Assembly (NCBI GenBank): GCA_963732875.1
Contig: CAVTBD010000002.1
Location: 186,001-250,000 of the forward strand
Direction of reading: 5' to 3'
Length of the DNA stretch: 64,000 bases
Origin: WHSO01 sp963732875
GTDB taxonomy: Bacteria > Pseudomonadota > Alphaproteobacteria > SMXQ01
Shown: piece after piece, positions 1 to 10,213 of the stretch
Numbering within the stretch: position 1 is the first letter of the stretch
How the letters are laid out: each line of letters starts with the position of its first letter
Notes under the pieces: generated by a model
Database searches by the model: none
Seen by the model: the letters and a program-made list of their open reading frames with translations, nothing else
What the model was told of the DNA's origin: nothing
Position numbers and translations under genes: made by a program

Positions 1-284
1 GTGCCGTCCTTGGGCGCCGTGTTGTAGAGCGCGTTGACCGCGACCAGTCCGCCCGCGCCCGGCATGTTCTGGGGCACGACCACCGGCTTGCCGGGGATGC
101 TGTCGCCGTAGTGGCGGGCGAGGATGCGGCCGTAGGTATCGTAGCCGCCGCCGGCGGTGGCGCCGATATAGAGGCGGATGCGCTTGCCGGCATAGAAGTC
201 GTCGGCGGACGCGGGAAGGGGCCGGGCGACGGCGGCCGCGCAGCCGATCGCGGCTGCCAGACAGAGCAGGGAACGCGTCTTCAT
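1..284 (-). CDS. TTT solute-binding protein, TctC family (N-terminal part only)
   Basis: Only the first 94 codons are inside the window; the gene runs off the left edge. It starts with a Sec signal peptide (basic MKTR, a hydrophobic Ala/Leu core, likely cut after PASA) and continues into the typical TctC start: DDFYAGK, then GGGYDTYGRILARHY and the PGAGG loop. Proteins of this family bind carboxylates in the periplasm and deliver them to TctA/TctB. It is last in the minus-strand run HDO-a, bicupin 3, bicupin 2, bicupin 1, so it may import the substrate of those enzymes. Whether it carries the extra C-terminal domain found on four other binding proteins here cannot be seen. Confidence 0.88.
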   Translation of the reverse strand, partial: MKTRSLLCLAAAIGCAAAVARPLPASADDFYAGKRIRLYIGATAGGGYDTYGRILARHYGDSIPGKPVVVPQNMPGAGGLVAVNALYNTAPKDG

Positions 285-358
285 GGTTCAGGCTCCCTAA
301 AAATGCGGCCAGCGCCGCGCGGGTTGTCCGACGGGAAATCCGCCGGAGGGGTGCGCTT

Positions 359-1480
359 TTACGTCTTGAGGAAGGCCGCCATGCGCGGCTCGAGCCCGGC
401 CGCCGCCATCTCGCGCAGCCAGAGCTCGTGGATGCGCGGGTCCTGGTCGACGTATTCGATCTGCATGCCGCCGTCCTCGACGCCCTTGGCGAACATGCCG
501 TCCGGGCCCCAGATGTCCTTCTTGCCCTGGGTCATGGGGTAGCGGACGCTGCCCATCTGGATCGCGAGGTAGCGCGACGGCGAGGGCGAGATGTTGAAGT
601 GCTGGTGGAACATCTGGTCGGGCGGCGCATAGATCACGCCATGCTGCCAGTCGGCGCGGTGGAAGTCGTGGTCGCCTTCGTACCACAGCAGCGAATAGCC
701 CTTGCCGGTGACGGCGTGGATGACGACGCCGTTCATGTGGCGATGGCCCTTCTTGTAGGTGCCGGGCGGGATCTCCGAGCAGTGGCAGCCGATCGAGCCC
801 TCGGCGAGGATGAAGCGCAAACTGGTGCCGCCGGCGCCGCGGGTCGGCATGGCCTTGAGCTCGAATGCGGAGAGGTCGGGGACGAAGTTGGTCTCCCACT
901 GGTGGCGTCCCTGCAGCACCTCGATATATTCCCCTTCGCCCGCGAAATAGCCGGTGCCGCCCATGCGCTCGGGGAACGGATAGGGGTTGTCGAAGATGAA
1001 GCGTTCGTTGCGGAACAGGTTCATCAGATAGGTCAGGTTGTTGGTGGCGGCGAGGCGCGCGGGCTCCCGGCCCGAGCCGTTGAAGTGGCGATAGCGCGCA
1101 TTCAGCGGCACCGAGAACAGGCTCTTCGGGCCCCATTCGAAGCTGTGCGTGCCTTCTTCGGTCTCGACCGTGGTCGAGCCGTGGCCCGACAGCACGTAGA
1201 TCACTTCCTCGTAGATGTGGCGGGTGGGCGCGGTGGCCTTGCCCGGCGGCAGTTCGATCAGGAAGGTGGTGAGGAAGTCGTCGCGTCCCTTGAGATGGCA
1301 GATCGCGCCGTTGACGCCGAAGCGGTCCCACGGCCGGGCTTCGATGGCCAGCATGTCGATGGCGAAATCCGCGTGGATCGGAACGCCCTCGGCCTCGGCC
1401 CAGTCGAGATAGGGGTCGAGCAGGAACTTGCGTTCCCTGTCACGCAATTTTGGGCCGGTCTCGCCGTCGGCGTCGGCCAT
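359..1480 (-). CDS. bicupin protein 1
   Basis: A 373-residue protein with two cupin barrels, of unknown substrate. In the first barrel the usual HxHxxxE motif is reduced to H88 and E92 because the first His is Thr86; H132 lies in the second cupin motif. The second barrel has H246 and H248 (GHRH) and H292/H294 (FHQH) but no motif Glu, giving a possible three-His metal site as in gentisate-type dioxygenases. The start is supported by GGGAGGACACC just before the ATG. It is one of four paralogues in the window, three in a row here. Proteins of this type are sometimes labelled ethanolamine ammonia lyase-activating, which the context here does not support. An oxygenase or isomerase role is inference only. 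Confidence 0.85.
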   Translation of the reverse strand: MADADGETGPKLRDRERKFLLDPYLDWAEAEGVPIHADFAIDMLAIEARPWDRFGVNGAICHLKGRDDFLTTFLIELPPGKATAPTRHIYEEVIYVLSGHGSTTVETEEGTHSFEWGPKSLFSVPLNARYRHFNGSGREPARLAATNNLTYLMNLFRNERFIFDNPYPFPERMGGTGYFAGEGEYIEVLQGRHQWETNFVPDLSAFELKAMPTRGAGGTSLRFILAEGSIGCHCSEIPPGTYKKGHRHMNGVVIHAVTGKGYSLLWYEGDHDFHRADWQHGVIYAPPDQMFHQHFNISPSPSRYLAIQMGSVRYPMTQGKKDIWGPDGMFAKGVEDGGMQIEYVDQDPRIHELWLREMAAAGLEPRMAAFLKT

Positions 1481-1508
1481 GGTGTCCTCCCGATGATGGC
1501 GCGGGGTC

Positions 1509-2670
1509 TTAGCGCCCCGCCACCGTCATTATAGGCGCGAAACCGCGCCGGGCGGGAGTTCCAGGATTTCTGAAGGTAGGGGGTCTCGTCGATGACCTCG
1601 CCCATCAGGGACCTGACCTGGTTCTTGGCGAGCTCGTCGAGGAAGATCGCGTGGATGCGCGGGTCCTGGTCCTCGTACTCGACCTGGCTGCCGCCGTCCT
1701 TGATCGAGGTGTCCACGCCGCCGTCCCAGATCTTGCGCTTGACGTCGAACAGCGGGTAGCGGGTCGAGCCCATCTGGATGGCGACGTAGCGCGACGGCTC
1801 TGGCCCGTTGTTGAAGTGCTGGTGGAACATCTGGTCGGGCGGCGCGTACATGACGCCGTGGTGCCAGTCGATGCGCTTGAAGTCCTCGTCGCCCTCGTAC
1901 CAGAACAGCGAGTAGCCGTGACCGGTCACGCAATAGACGTTGGTGCCGGGCGTGTGGCGGTGGCCCTTCTTGTAGGTGCCGACCGGCATCTGCGAGGTGT
2001 GGCAGCCGATGGTGCCGTCGGCCAGGATCCAGCGCAGGTTGGACGAGCCCGCGCCGCGCGCCTCCCATTCCTTGAGCTGAAAGTTGGAGATGTCGGGGAC
2101 GAAGTTGGTTTCCCATTGATGGCGGCCGGGGCGCAACGGGCGCAACTCGCCCTCGCCCGAGAAGTAGCTGGTGTCGCCGAGGCGCTCCTCGAAGGTGATC
2201 GGATTGTCCCAGATGAACTGCTCCTTGCGGAACAGGTTCATGATGAAGCGCAGGTCGTTGTTGCCGGCGAGGCGCGCGGGTTCCGAGCCGGAGCCGTTGA
2301 AGTGCTGGTAGGGGAGGTTGAGGGGAATCTCGAACAGCGAGTTGGGGCCCCATTCGAAGGTGTGCGTGTTGCCGTCGGGAAGCCAGATCTTGGTGGAGCC
2401 GTGGCCGGACAGTACGTAGATCACTTCCTCGTAGACGTGGCGCAGCCGGCGCGACTGCCCGCCGGGCGGCAGCTCGAACAGCAGCGTCGAGAGATAATCG
2501 TCGCCGCCGACCAGCTCGCAGATGGCGCCGTTCATGCCGAAGAAATCCCAGGGCGCGACGTCGATCTGCAGCATGTCTATCCCGAAGTCGCGCACCAGCG
2601 GCACCGGCTGGGCCTTGCACCAGTCGAGATAGGTGTCCTGAAGATAGAATTTGCCCGTTGTTTCGGACAT
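1509..2670 (-). CDS. bicupin protein 2 (frameshifted near the 3' end)
   Basis: Second of three adjacent bicupin genes, with the same architecture: a first cupin with RHVYEEVIYVLSGHG and a second with GTYKKGHRH and MFHQHFN. GGGAGGG precedes the ATG. As written the frame has no stop and runs about 220 bases into bicupin 1, adding around 100 residues without homology. Removing one A from an AAA run near 1567 (in CAGAAATCC) gives an end at 1509 and a tail (YLQNPG...) like that of bicupin 4 (YKKNPK...). I therefore give 1509 as the probable end, for about 386 residues. A real long extension is possible but unlikely. Confidence 0.75.
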
Positions 2671-2797
2671 CGGCGCCCTCCCTGAGTTAGGCTGGCCTGA
2701 GCGAGGCTGATTATAAAGACATATTACAAAAAGAAATGGACCGTGGGCACCGGTGCGGCGCCCACGGCCCGAACGCAGGCAGGAAGCGGGACAGCCC

Positions 2798-3925
2798 TCA
2801 GGCGGTCTTCTTAACCTGGATCTTGCTCTCGTCGAAAATGTCGCCCATCTGCGACTTGACGCCGTGCTTCGCGAGCTCGTTGAGGAAGATCTCGTGGATG
2901 CGCGAGTCCTGGTTCTCGTACTCGATCTGGTTGCCGCCGTCCTTCACGCTGGTGTCGACGCCGCCGCCGAACAGCTTGCGCTTGCTGTCGACGAACGGGT
3001 AGCGCATGGAGCCGAGCGCGATCGCGAGATAGCGCGCGGGATTGGCACCGGTGTTGAAGTGCTGGTGGAAGATGCCGTCGGTCGGCACGAACACCACGCC
3101 GTGCTGCCAGTCGATGCGGCGGTACTCTTCCTCGCCCTCATGCCAGAACAGGGTGTAGCCGGTGCCGTTGACCGCGAACACGTAGAAGTCGGCGCCGTGG
3201 CGGTGGCCCTTCTTGTAGGAGCCGACCGGCATCTCCGACGAATGCGCGTGCATGGTGCCGTCGGCGAGGATGAACTTCATGTTGCCCGAGCCCTTGCCGC
3301 GGGCGTCCCATGCCTTGAGCTCGAACGCCGAGATGTCGGGGACGAAGTTGGTCTCCCACATGTTGCGGCCCGGCTTGATCGGGATGAATTCGCCTTCGCC
3401 GGCGAAGTAGTTGTGGCCGCCCTGGCGCTCGGGGAACTGGAAATCGTTGTCGAAGATGAACGTGTCGTTGTGGAACAGGTTGATCATCAACGGCAGGTAG
3501 TTGACGGAGGACAGCAGCGCGCGCTCGGTGCCGGAGCCGTTGAAGTGCTGGTAGCGGCAGTTGAGCGGCAGCGCGAACAGGCTCTTGGGGCCCCATTCGA
3601 AGGTGTGCTTGTGGCCGTCCGAGGTCTCGATCACGGTCGAGCCGTGGCCTTCCATCACGTAGATGGTTTCCTCGAAGACGTGCTTCTGGGGCTTCGCCTT
3701 GGCGCCCGGCGGCAGGTCGATCAGGAACATGGTGGTGAAGTCACCACGGCCGTCCAGCTCCACCAGGGCGCCGTTGGTCTCGAACATCTCCCACGGCGCG
3801 GTCTTGACGTCGAACAGGTTGATGCCGAGCCCCCCGGCGATCGGCACGTTCTGCGCCGTGGCCCATTCCCGGTAGGGATCAAGCAGGAATTTCTTTTCTT
3901 TGATGGTGTCCATGAGCTCGGCCAT
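2798..3925 (-). CDS. bicupin protein 3
   Basis: A 375-residue bicupin, paralogous to the other three, with KHVFEETIYVMEGHG in the first barrel and GSYKKGHRH plus FHQHFN in the second. The frame is open far upstream into the neighbouring HDO gene, but homology begins at MAELMDTIKEKKFLLDPY and GGGAGAT stands 8 bases before that ATG, so this start is chosen. The gene follows HDO-a by about 125 bases and precedes bicupin 2 by 127, consistent with one transcript. It is closest to bicupin 4 of the CoA-transferase/UbiD operon (both have GADFxV after HRH). The function is unknown. Confidence 0.85.
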   Translation of the reverse strand: MAELMDTIKEKKFLLDPYREWATAQNVPIAGGLGINLFDVKTAPWEMFETNGALVELDGRGDFTTMFLIDLPPGAKAKPQKHVFEETIYVMEGHGSTVIETSDGHKHTFEWGPKSLFALPLNCRYQHFNGSGTERALLSSVNYLPLMINLFHNDTFIFDNDFQFPERQGGHNYFAGEGEFIPIKPGRNMWETNFVPDISAFELKAWDARGKGSGNMKFILADGTMHAHSSEMPVGSYKKGHRHGADFYVFAVNGTGYTLFWHEGEEEYRRIDWQHGVVFVPTDGIFHQHFNTGANPARYLAIALGSMRYPFVDSKRKLFGGGVDTSVKDGGNQIEYENQDSRIHEIFLNELAKHGVKSQMGDIFDESKIQVKKTA

Positions 3926-4050
3926 AACGGCGGATCTCCCTTGCTCTAAAGGTCCTGAAATCGGGGCGCAGCATACCACAGGAATTAAAAGATTGAAGGG
4001 CGGTCCCGCATTTCGCGGAACCGCCCTCCGTACTACGCAAGTAGCTGAAT

Positions 4051-4836
4051 TTACGCGGCTTTCACGCTGGAGACCTTGGCGCGCGTGGTGCCGTTCTTCT
4101 CGAGCGCCTTCTGCAGCTCGTCGCCGGCGTCGCCGATGCCGTTGAGGTAGTTTTCCCAGATCGCCAGGTTCTGGTCGGCGGCGGCCAGAAGCTGCTGCTC
4201 CATCCGGAGCTCGGTGGCGTGCTTGGCGAGGTTCTTCCAGCCGAGGTCGGAGTGGATCTCGTCGGCCTCCTCGTGGAGCTTGAAGAAGCTGAGTTCGCCG
4301 TCGGTCAGGCCGAACAGCGTCTTCCAGCGCTCGCGCTCGAGGCCGAACCAGCCGTGCTCCTTGACGACGCCGGAGCCGTAGCCGGGGATGTTGGGACGTT
4401 CGAGAATGACGTTGGCGAGCAGGCCCTCGAGCCAGTGGCAGTGGGACATCACGCCGGCCCAGGCGTTCCAGGACAGCTGGGTGGTCTTGAGCGGCGTGGC
4501 GGCGCGGATCTGCTCGCGGGTCATGCCGATGGTGATGCCGAGGTTCTCGAGTATCTGCCAGTGTGGCAGGCCGCCGCCGAACTCCTCGTCGGCGATCAGT
4601 TCTTCGGAGGCGGCGCCGATGATGTCGAGGCGGGTATCCCAGTCCGGGGTGAGGGTGGCGACGCGCAGCTTGAGGACGGAATTGCGCTGGCGGGTGTTGA
4701 GCCGGTGCTGCATGACGAACGTCTGCGCGCGGCCCTCGTTGAACGGCTCGTTGAAGAAGCGCAGGTTGTCGCAGAAAACGTCGAGCTTGGCGTCGAGTTC
4801 CTTGATGAAGCCGGTGGCTTTGAGATCGCGGGGCAT
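4051..4836 (-). CDS. heme-oxygenase-like diiron protein (HDO-a)
   Basis: A 261-residue all-helical protein of the TenA/PqqC/heme-oxygenase-like fold. It carries the six-ligand pattern of the diiron members (CADD, UndA, BesC type): E85-x6-H92, E137 and H188-x3-D192-x2-H195. Such enzymes use Fe(II) and O2 for oxidative cleavage, desaturation or N-oxidation of small molecules, but the substrate here cannot be deduced. AGGAGACC lies before the ATG. It shares well over half its residues by eye with HDO-b upstream and is followed by three bicupins, so HDO plus bicupin looks like a functional unit. Cofactor-free (PqqC-like) activity is less likely because all metal ligands are present. Confidence 0.82.
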   Translation of the reverse strand: MPRDLKATGFIKELDAKLDVFCDNLRFFNEPFNEGRAQTFVMQHRLNTRQRNSVLKLRVATLTPDWDTRLDIIGAASEELIADEEFGGGLPHWQILENLGITIGMTREQIRAATPLKTTQLSWNAWAGVMSHCHWLEGLLANVILERPNIPGYGSGVVKEHGWFGLERERWKTLFGLTDGELSFFKLHEEADEIHSDLGWKNLAKHATELRMEQQLLAAADQNLAIWENYLNGIGDAGDELQKALEKNGTTRAKVSSVKAA

Positions 4837-4929
4837 GAACTGGTCTCCTGTAGTCTAACTGTCCGCGCGGCGCCCGGCGTGTTCTGGACCGGTTGTTCGG
4901 GTTCGTGCCGGGGCGGCGGGTTGCTTGAA

Positions 4930-5045
4930 AACGCAAGTATTAGATACAAAGCTTTCCTAACTAATAGAAATACTATATCTCGATATTTCCTATATAATTT
5001 CGCTATATTGTTATGTAACCTATTGATCTAAATACGATAATTTTA
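4930..5045 (-). promoter_or_regulatory. AT-rich promoter region upstream of HDO-a and the bicupins
   Basis: The 300-base gap between HDO-b and HDO-a holds a terminator and then about 115 bases of strongly AT-rich DNA in an otherwise GC-rich window. Within it ATATC-TC-GATAT forms a small inverted repeat (4975-4986) next to further CTATAT repeats. It resembles the perfect CTATATCG-TTT-CGATATAG palindrome upstream of bicupin 4. No convincing -35/-10 pair could be chosen, so the promoter itself is inferred from composition and position. Confidence 0.45.
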
Positions 5046-5059
5046 TGGAGGCTGCCGCG

Positions 5060-5094
5060 AAAAAACCCGGGCCGCCGTCACGGGCCCGGGTTTT
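5060..5094 (-). terminator. rho-independent terminator after HDO-b
   Basis: A 12-bp stem (AAAACCCGGGCC with GGCCCGGGTTTT) and 9-base loop. Read on the minus strand it is followed by six T, as expected for termination of the MDR/HDO-b transcript. It implies that HDO-a and the bicupins have their own promoter. Confidence 0.8.
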
Positions 5095-5136
5095 CGATGG
5101 GAAACGGAGGGCAGGTGTTGCCGGCCCTCGGGTGTC

Positions 5137-5895
5137 TTAGCGGCCCTTACGGCCCTTGAGCTGCTTGTTGAGTTCATCACCGGCGTCACCGATGCCGTTC
5201 ATATAGAGCTCCCAGATGCGCAGGTTTTGGTCGGCCAACTCCAGGATGCGGTCTTCCATCTTGAGGTTGCGGGCGTACTTGGCGAGCTGGCTCCAGCCAA
5301 GGTCGGAATGGATCTCGTCGGCCTCGTTGTGGATCTTGAAGAACTTGAGCTGCTCGTCGGTCAGTTTCGGGAACAGCCGCTTCCAGCGGGCACGCTCGGA
5401 GCCGAGCCAGCCATACTTGCGCACCTCGCCCTTGCCGTAGCCCGAGATGTTGGTGCGCTCCGACACGACATTGGCGAGCAGCCCCTCGAGCCAGTGGCAG
5501 TTGGCCATGACCCCCATCCATGCGTTCCAGGCGAGCTGCGTGGTCGGCAGTGGTTTGGCCGCGCGGATATGGGCGCGGGTCATGCCGATCGCGATGCCAG
5601 CGTTTTCCAGGATCTTCCAGTGCGGCTCGCCGCCGCCGAACTCGTCGTCGCGTACCAGCTCCTCGTAGCACGCGCCGAGGATGCGCAGCCGCGTGTCCCA
5701 GTCGGGCGTGTTGGTGGCAACCTTCAGCTTGAGCACCGAGTTGCGGTAGCGCGTGTTGAGGCGGTGCTGCATGACGAACATGCGGGCGCGGCCCTCGTTG
5801 AACGGCTCGTGGACGAAGCGCACCCGGCCGAGGAACTCGTCGAGCACCTTGTCGAGCTCGCGGATGAAGCCGGTCGCCTTGCTGTCGCGGGACAT
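5137..5895 (-). CDS. heme-oxygenase-like diiron protein (HDO-b)
   Basis: A 252-residue paralogue of HDO-a with the same ligand set: E85-x6-H92, E137 and H189-x3-D193-x2-H196. The block EADEIHSDLGW and the N-terminal block FVMQHRLNTR are almost identical in both. A good ribosome site (AGGAGAA) lies 9 bases before the ATG. It follows the MDR gene by 32 bases, so the two are probably co-transcribed, and a terminator follows it. Two diverged copies side by side suggest either two related substrates or a heteromer. The reaction is unknown; Fe/O2 chemistry is inferred from the ligands. Confidence 0.82.
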   Translation of the reverse strand: MSRDSKATGFIRELDKVLDEFLGRVRFVHEPFNEGRARMFVMQHRLNTRYRNSVLKLKVATNTPDWDTRLRILGACYEELVRDDEFGGGEPHWKILENAGIAIGMTRAHIRAAKPLPTTQLAWNAWMGVMANCHWLEGLLANVVSERTNISGYGKGEVRKYGWLGSERARWKRLFPKLTDEQLKFFKIHNEADEIHSDLGWSQLAKYARNLKMEDRILELADQNLRIWELYMNGIGDAGDELNKQLKGRKGR

Positions 5896-5927
5896 CTACT
5901 GTGTTCTCCTATGGTCTTTTCATTTTT

Positions 5928-6953
5928 TCACTGAAGGTCGAGGACGATCTTGCCGAACTGCTCGGCGCGCTCCAGCCGGTCGAAGGCGGCAAGCGCGTCG
6001 TCGAACGGATAGACGCTGTCGATCACCGGGCGCAGCCGGTCCTGGGCCACCACCTGCATCAGGCGGCGGCATTCCTCCATGGTGGCGGTGGTCGAGCCGA
6101 AGATCTGGAGCTGGCGCACGAAGATGCGCTGCAGGTCAGCCGGCGGCTGTCCGCCGGTGGTGGCACCCACCACCATGATGCGTCCGCCCCAGCCGGCCGA
6201 GCGCAGGGACTGGTCCCAGGTGGCCGCGCCCACATTGTCGCATATCACGTCGGCGCCGCGCCCGCCGGTCATGTCGCGCACGCGCTCCCAGATGGTCTCG
6301 CGCCCGTGGTTGATGATCTCGTCGGCGCCGAGCGCGCGGGCGCGTTCCAGCTTGTCGTCGCTCGACGAGGTCACGATCACGCGCGCCCCGGCGAGCTTGG
6401 CGAGCTGCAGGGTTGCGAGCGCCACGCCACCGCCGATACCGACCACCAGCATGGTCTCGCCCGGCACCATCGGGTGCTTGCCGAACACCTGGCGCCAGGC
6501 GGTGAGGTGGCCGACCGGCAGGGCCGCCGCCTCGTGCCACGACAGGCCGTCGGGGATCGGCACGAAGTTGTGCGCCTTCATGGAGAGGTACTCGGCGTAG
6601 CCGCCGTGGCGCTGTTCGCCGATGATACTGATGCGGCGGCAATAGGGCTGCTGCCCGGCGAGGCAGTAGTCGCATTCTCCGCAGAACTCGCTCGGGAAGG
6701 CGATCACCCGCTGGCCGGGCTTGAGCCCGCTGTCGGGATCGGCCTCGACCACTTCACCCGCGGCATCGACGCCGAGCACCATCGGCATGGGATGGGTGAT
6801 GCCCTTGCCGACGTCGCGCACATAGAGATCGACATGGTTGAGGGCGGCGGCGCGCACCCGGATCAGCGCGTTGCCGGCGGGCCGCTCGGGCTTGGGGAAG
6901 TCCCTTATCCCGAGCCCATCCTTGCCGCGCTTGTGCAGCACCAGCGCCTTCAT
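5928..6953 (-). CDS. MDR-family NAD(P)H dehydrogenase / quinone oxidoreductase-like
   Basis: A 341-residue medium-chain dehydrogenase. The Rossmann motif is VVGIGGGVALATLQL, followed by TSSSDDK, which favours NADP. The four-Cys structural zinc loop is present (CGECDYC...C), but the catalytic-zinc residues of alcohol dehydrogenases are missing: LNHVDLYV and LGVDAAGE stand where Cys and GHE would be. A reductase or quinone-oxidoreductase-type reaction is therefore likelier than zinc alcohol oxidation. The frame is open further upstream, but AGGGAGAA precedes the chosen ATG and homology starts there. It is first in the HDO-b transcript. A role as 6-hydroxycyclohexene-carbonyl-CoA dehydrogenase (partner of Oah) is conceivable but unproven. 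Confidence 0.8.
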   Translation of the reverse strand: MKALVLHKRGKDGLGIRDFPKPERPAGNALIRVRAAALNHVDLYVRDVGKGITHPMPMVLGVDAAGEVVEADPDSGLKPGQRVIAFPSEFCGECDYCLAGQQPYCRRISIIGEQRHGGYAEYLSMKAHNFVPIPDGLSWHEAAALPVGHLTAWRQVFGKHPMVPGETMLVVGIGGGVALATLQLAKLAGARVIVTSSSDDKLERARALGADEIINHGRETIWERVRDMTGGRGADVICDNVGAATWDQSLRSAGWGGRIMVVGATTGGQPPADLQRIFVRQLQIFGSTTATMEECRRLMQVVAQDRLRPVIDSVYPFDDALAAFDRLERAEQFGKIVLDLQ

Positions 6954-7206
6954 CCCCGTTCTCCCTGCGCCGGCGTTACGGCACGCATTGTCGTTCTGGT
7001 TTCGCGTCCGAGCATAATTGCTCCCGGAACAAAGTCCACAGGCGAGGCGGAGATTTGCGAGGGCAGCCGGCGGTGCAGGCCAGCCATGCGGTATCGGTTG
7101 CGACGGCGCGCGTGACAACACCGGCGCGAGCCCCTATGTATGAAGCCGCTTTTCGGGCGGACCGTCCGTGTCCGCTACTCCCTCGGTTCAAGGCAAGAGG
7201 TTGATC

Positions 7207-8409
<1,203 letters not shown>

Positions 8410-8511
8410 ACCTTCCAAGGCTCTGACCCGGACACATTGACGTGCGCAGCCGGTGCCAATAGCCTTTCCCGAAAAGCGGGCGCGGACAGCCCGTGCAGGG
8501 AAGGAAACGGC

Positions 8512-9405
8512 ATGACACAGACCACGACCACGACGGCCACGACCATGAAGATCACGCCGCTCACGCCCGCGATCGGGGCGGAGATCACCGGCATCGACGT
8601 ACGCGAGGCGGGCAGGGACGGCATTGCCGCCCTCCATCGGGCGCTGCTCGACCATCTCGTGATCGTCATCCGCGACCAGCATCTTGAGCCGCCCGAGCAG
8701 ATCGACTTCACCCACAACTGGGGCGACCTCGTGCGCCGTATCGCGCCCGATTTCCTGCACAAGGAGTATCCCGACGTGCTGGTGCTCTCGAACCGCGTGG
8801 TGGAGGGCAAGCCGGCGGGCGCGACCGAGGCCTATGCCGGTTTTACCTGGCATACCGACCTCACCTATGCGGAGCGGCCGAGCATGGGTTCCATGCTGCA
8901 CGCCCTCGAGGTGCCGGAGGAGGGTGGCGATACCGCATTCAACAACATGTATCTCGCCTATGAGACCCTGCCCGAGGAAACCAAGCGGCGCATCGACGGT
9001 CTCAGGGCGCTGCACATCCGTGACCGCCGCAAGAATCCGCGCGCCAAGATCACCAAAAAGGACGGCTTCAAGCACGACATCGACAGGTATTTCGATATCC
9101 CGGCGCCCGATTCCATCCATCCGGTGGTGCGCACCCATCCCGAGACCGGGCGCAAGGCGCTGTTCGTCAATCCGCGCTTCACGGTCGCGATCGAAAACAT
9201 GGACGATGCCGAGGCCCAGCCGTTGCTGGACGAGCTGTTCGTGCACCAGCGCAAGCGCGAGTTCATGTACCGCCACAAGTGGCGGCTCGGCGATATCGTG
9301 TTCTGGGACAACCGCTGCACGATCCATCTCGCCTGCGGCGGCATCAAGCCGCCCGGCATCCGGCACCTGCACCGTACCTCGATCGCCGGCGACGTGCCGG
9401 CCTGA
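8512..9405 (+). CDS. TauD/TfdA-family Fe(II)/2-oxoglutarate dioxygenase
   Basis: A 297-residue member of the TauD/TfdA family. The iron triad is H114-x-D116 (TWHTDLTY) and H272 (NRCTIHLAC); R284/R288 would bind 2-oxoglutarate. Family members hydroxylate taurine, aryloxyacetates or carnitine precursors, and the substrate here is not readable. AGGGAAGGAAAC stands before the ATG. A Thr-rich N-terminus (TQTTTTTATT) precedes the first strand. It follows the thiolase by about 100 bases in the same direction, and a converging crotonase gene lies 27 bases downstream. Confidence 0.85.
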   Translation: MTQTTTTTATTMKITPLTPAIGAEITGIDVREAGRDGIAALHRALLDHLVIVIRDQHLEPPEQIDFTHNWGDLVRRIAPDFLHKEYPDVLVLSNRVVEGKPAGATEAYAGFTWHTDLTYAERPSMGSMLHALEVPEEGGDTAFNNMYLAYETLPEETKRRIDGLRALHIRDRRKNPRAKITKKDGFKHDIDRYFDIPAPDSIHPVVRTHPETGRKALFVNPRFTVAIENMDDAEAQPLLDELFVHQRKREFMYRHKWRLGDIVFWDNRCTIHLACGGIKPPGIRHLHRTSIAGDVPA

Positions 9406-9432
9406 TCTTCACAGACCGGGGTAGAACGCCCC

Positions 9433-10200
9433 CTATCTCCTGGTGAAATCCGGCGGGCGTTTCTCGCGGAAGGCGGCAGCGCCTTCCTGATGTTCCGCAT
9501 GGGGGAAGCGGGCGCGCTGCTGCTTGGCTTCCGCCGCGAGTGCCGCGCGCAGTTCCTCGATCCCCGACAGCATCCCCTTGACCGCCGCGATGGCATCGAG
9601 CGGCCCGTTCGCGAGCGTCCCGGCTTCCGCGATGGCACGCGCCAGCGCTTCGCCCGGCGCGACCACCGCGTCGGCGAGGCCGAGGCGGTGTGCTTCGTTG
9701 CCGTCGATCGTGCTACGCGCGAGGATCAGGCGCCGGGCGACGGTCGCGCCGACCCGGCGCGCGAGCGTGCAGGAGAGTCCCCAGTCCGGGCCGAGTGCGA
9801 GCTTCAGGAACGAGAACGTGAACTTCGCGCTTTCCTCGGCGACGATCATGTCGGCGAGGCAGGCGAGGCTGACGCCGGCCCCGGCGGCGTGGCCGGCGAC
9901 CGCGGCGATCACCGGGCGCGGGAAGGCCGCCACCATCTCCGCGGTGCGGGCGACGTCGTTCATGCGCTCGTCGATCCTGGCGATGTCGGTCTCGCCCATG
10001 GTGCGGACGTCGCCGCCGGCGCAGAAGTTGCCCCCGGCGCCGGTGATGACGAGGGCGTGGACATGGGTGTCGGCGGCAAGGGTTTCGAGCGCGTCGCGCA
10101 GCTCGATCCGCGTCTCGGCGGTGAGCGCGTTGCGGACCTTGGGCTCGTCGAGGGTCAGGACGGCGACGTGATCTCCCGGCTTTTCGACGCGGATGGCCAT
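9433..10200 (-). CDS. enoyl-CoA hydratase/isomerase (crotonase family, PaaG-like)
   Basis: A 255-residue crotonase. The two oxyanion-hole segments are FCAGGDVR and AGHAAGAGVSLA. At the active-site helix it has LALGPDWGLS, as in PaaG-type isomerases, instead of the Glu-containing motif of classical hydratases. The start is 13 bases after the FadJ-like stop, so translation is probably coupled and the ribosome site is weak. It likely handles a ring-cleavage-derived dehydroadipyl-CoA. Dienoyl-CoA hydratase (Dch) of the anaerobic route is a less likely alternative. Confidence 0.83.
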   Translation of the reverse strand: MAIRVEKPGDHVAVLTLDEPKVRNALTAETRIELRDALETLAADTHVHALVITGAGGNFCAGGDVRTMGETDIARIDERMNDVARTAEMVAAFPRPVIAAVAGHAAGAGVSLACLADMIVAEESAKFTFSFLKLALGPDWGLSCTLARRVGATVARRLILARSTIDGNEAHRLGLADAVVAPGEALARAIAEAGTLANGPLDAIAAVKGMLSGIEELRAALAAEAKQQRARFPHAEHQEGAAAFREKRPPDFTRR

Positions 10201-10213
10201 GTCGCGCCGCCCG

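Noticed and set aside
2798..4936. A 712-codon open frame spanning bicupin 3 and the HDO-a gene
   Set aside because: Homology starts only at 3925 with a good ribosome site; the upstream part is an out-of-frame reading of HDO-a in GC-rich DNA.
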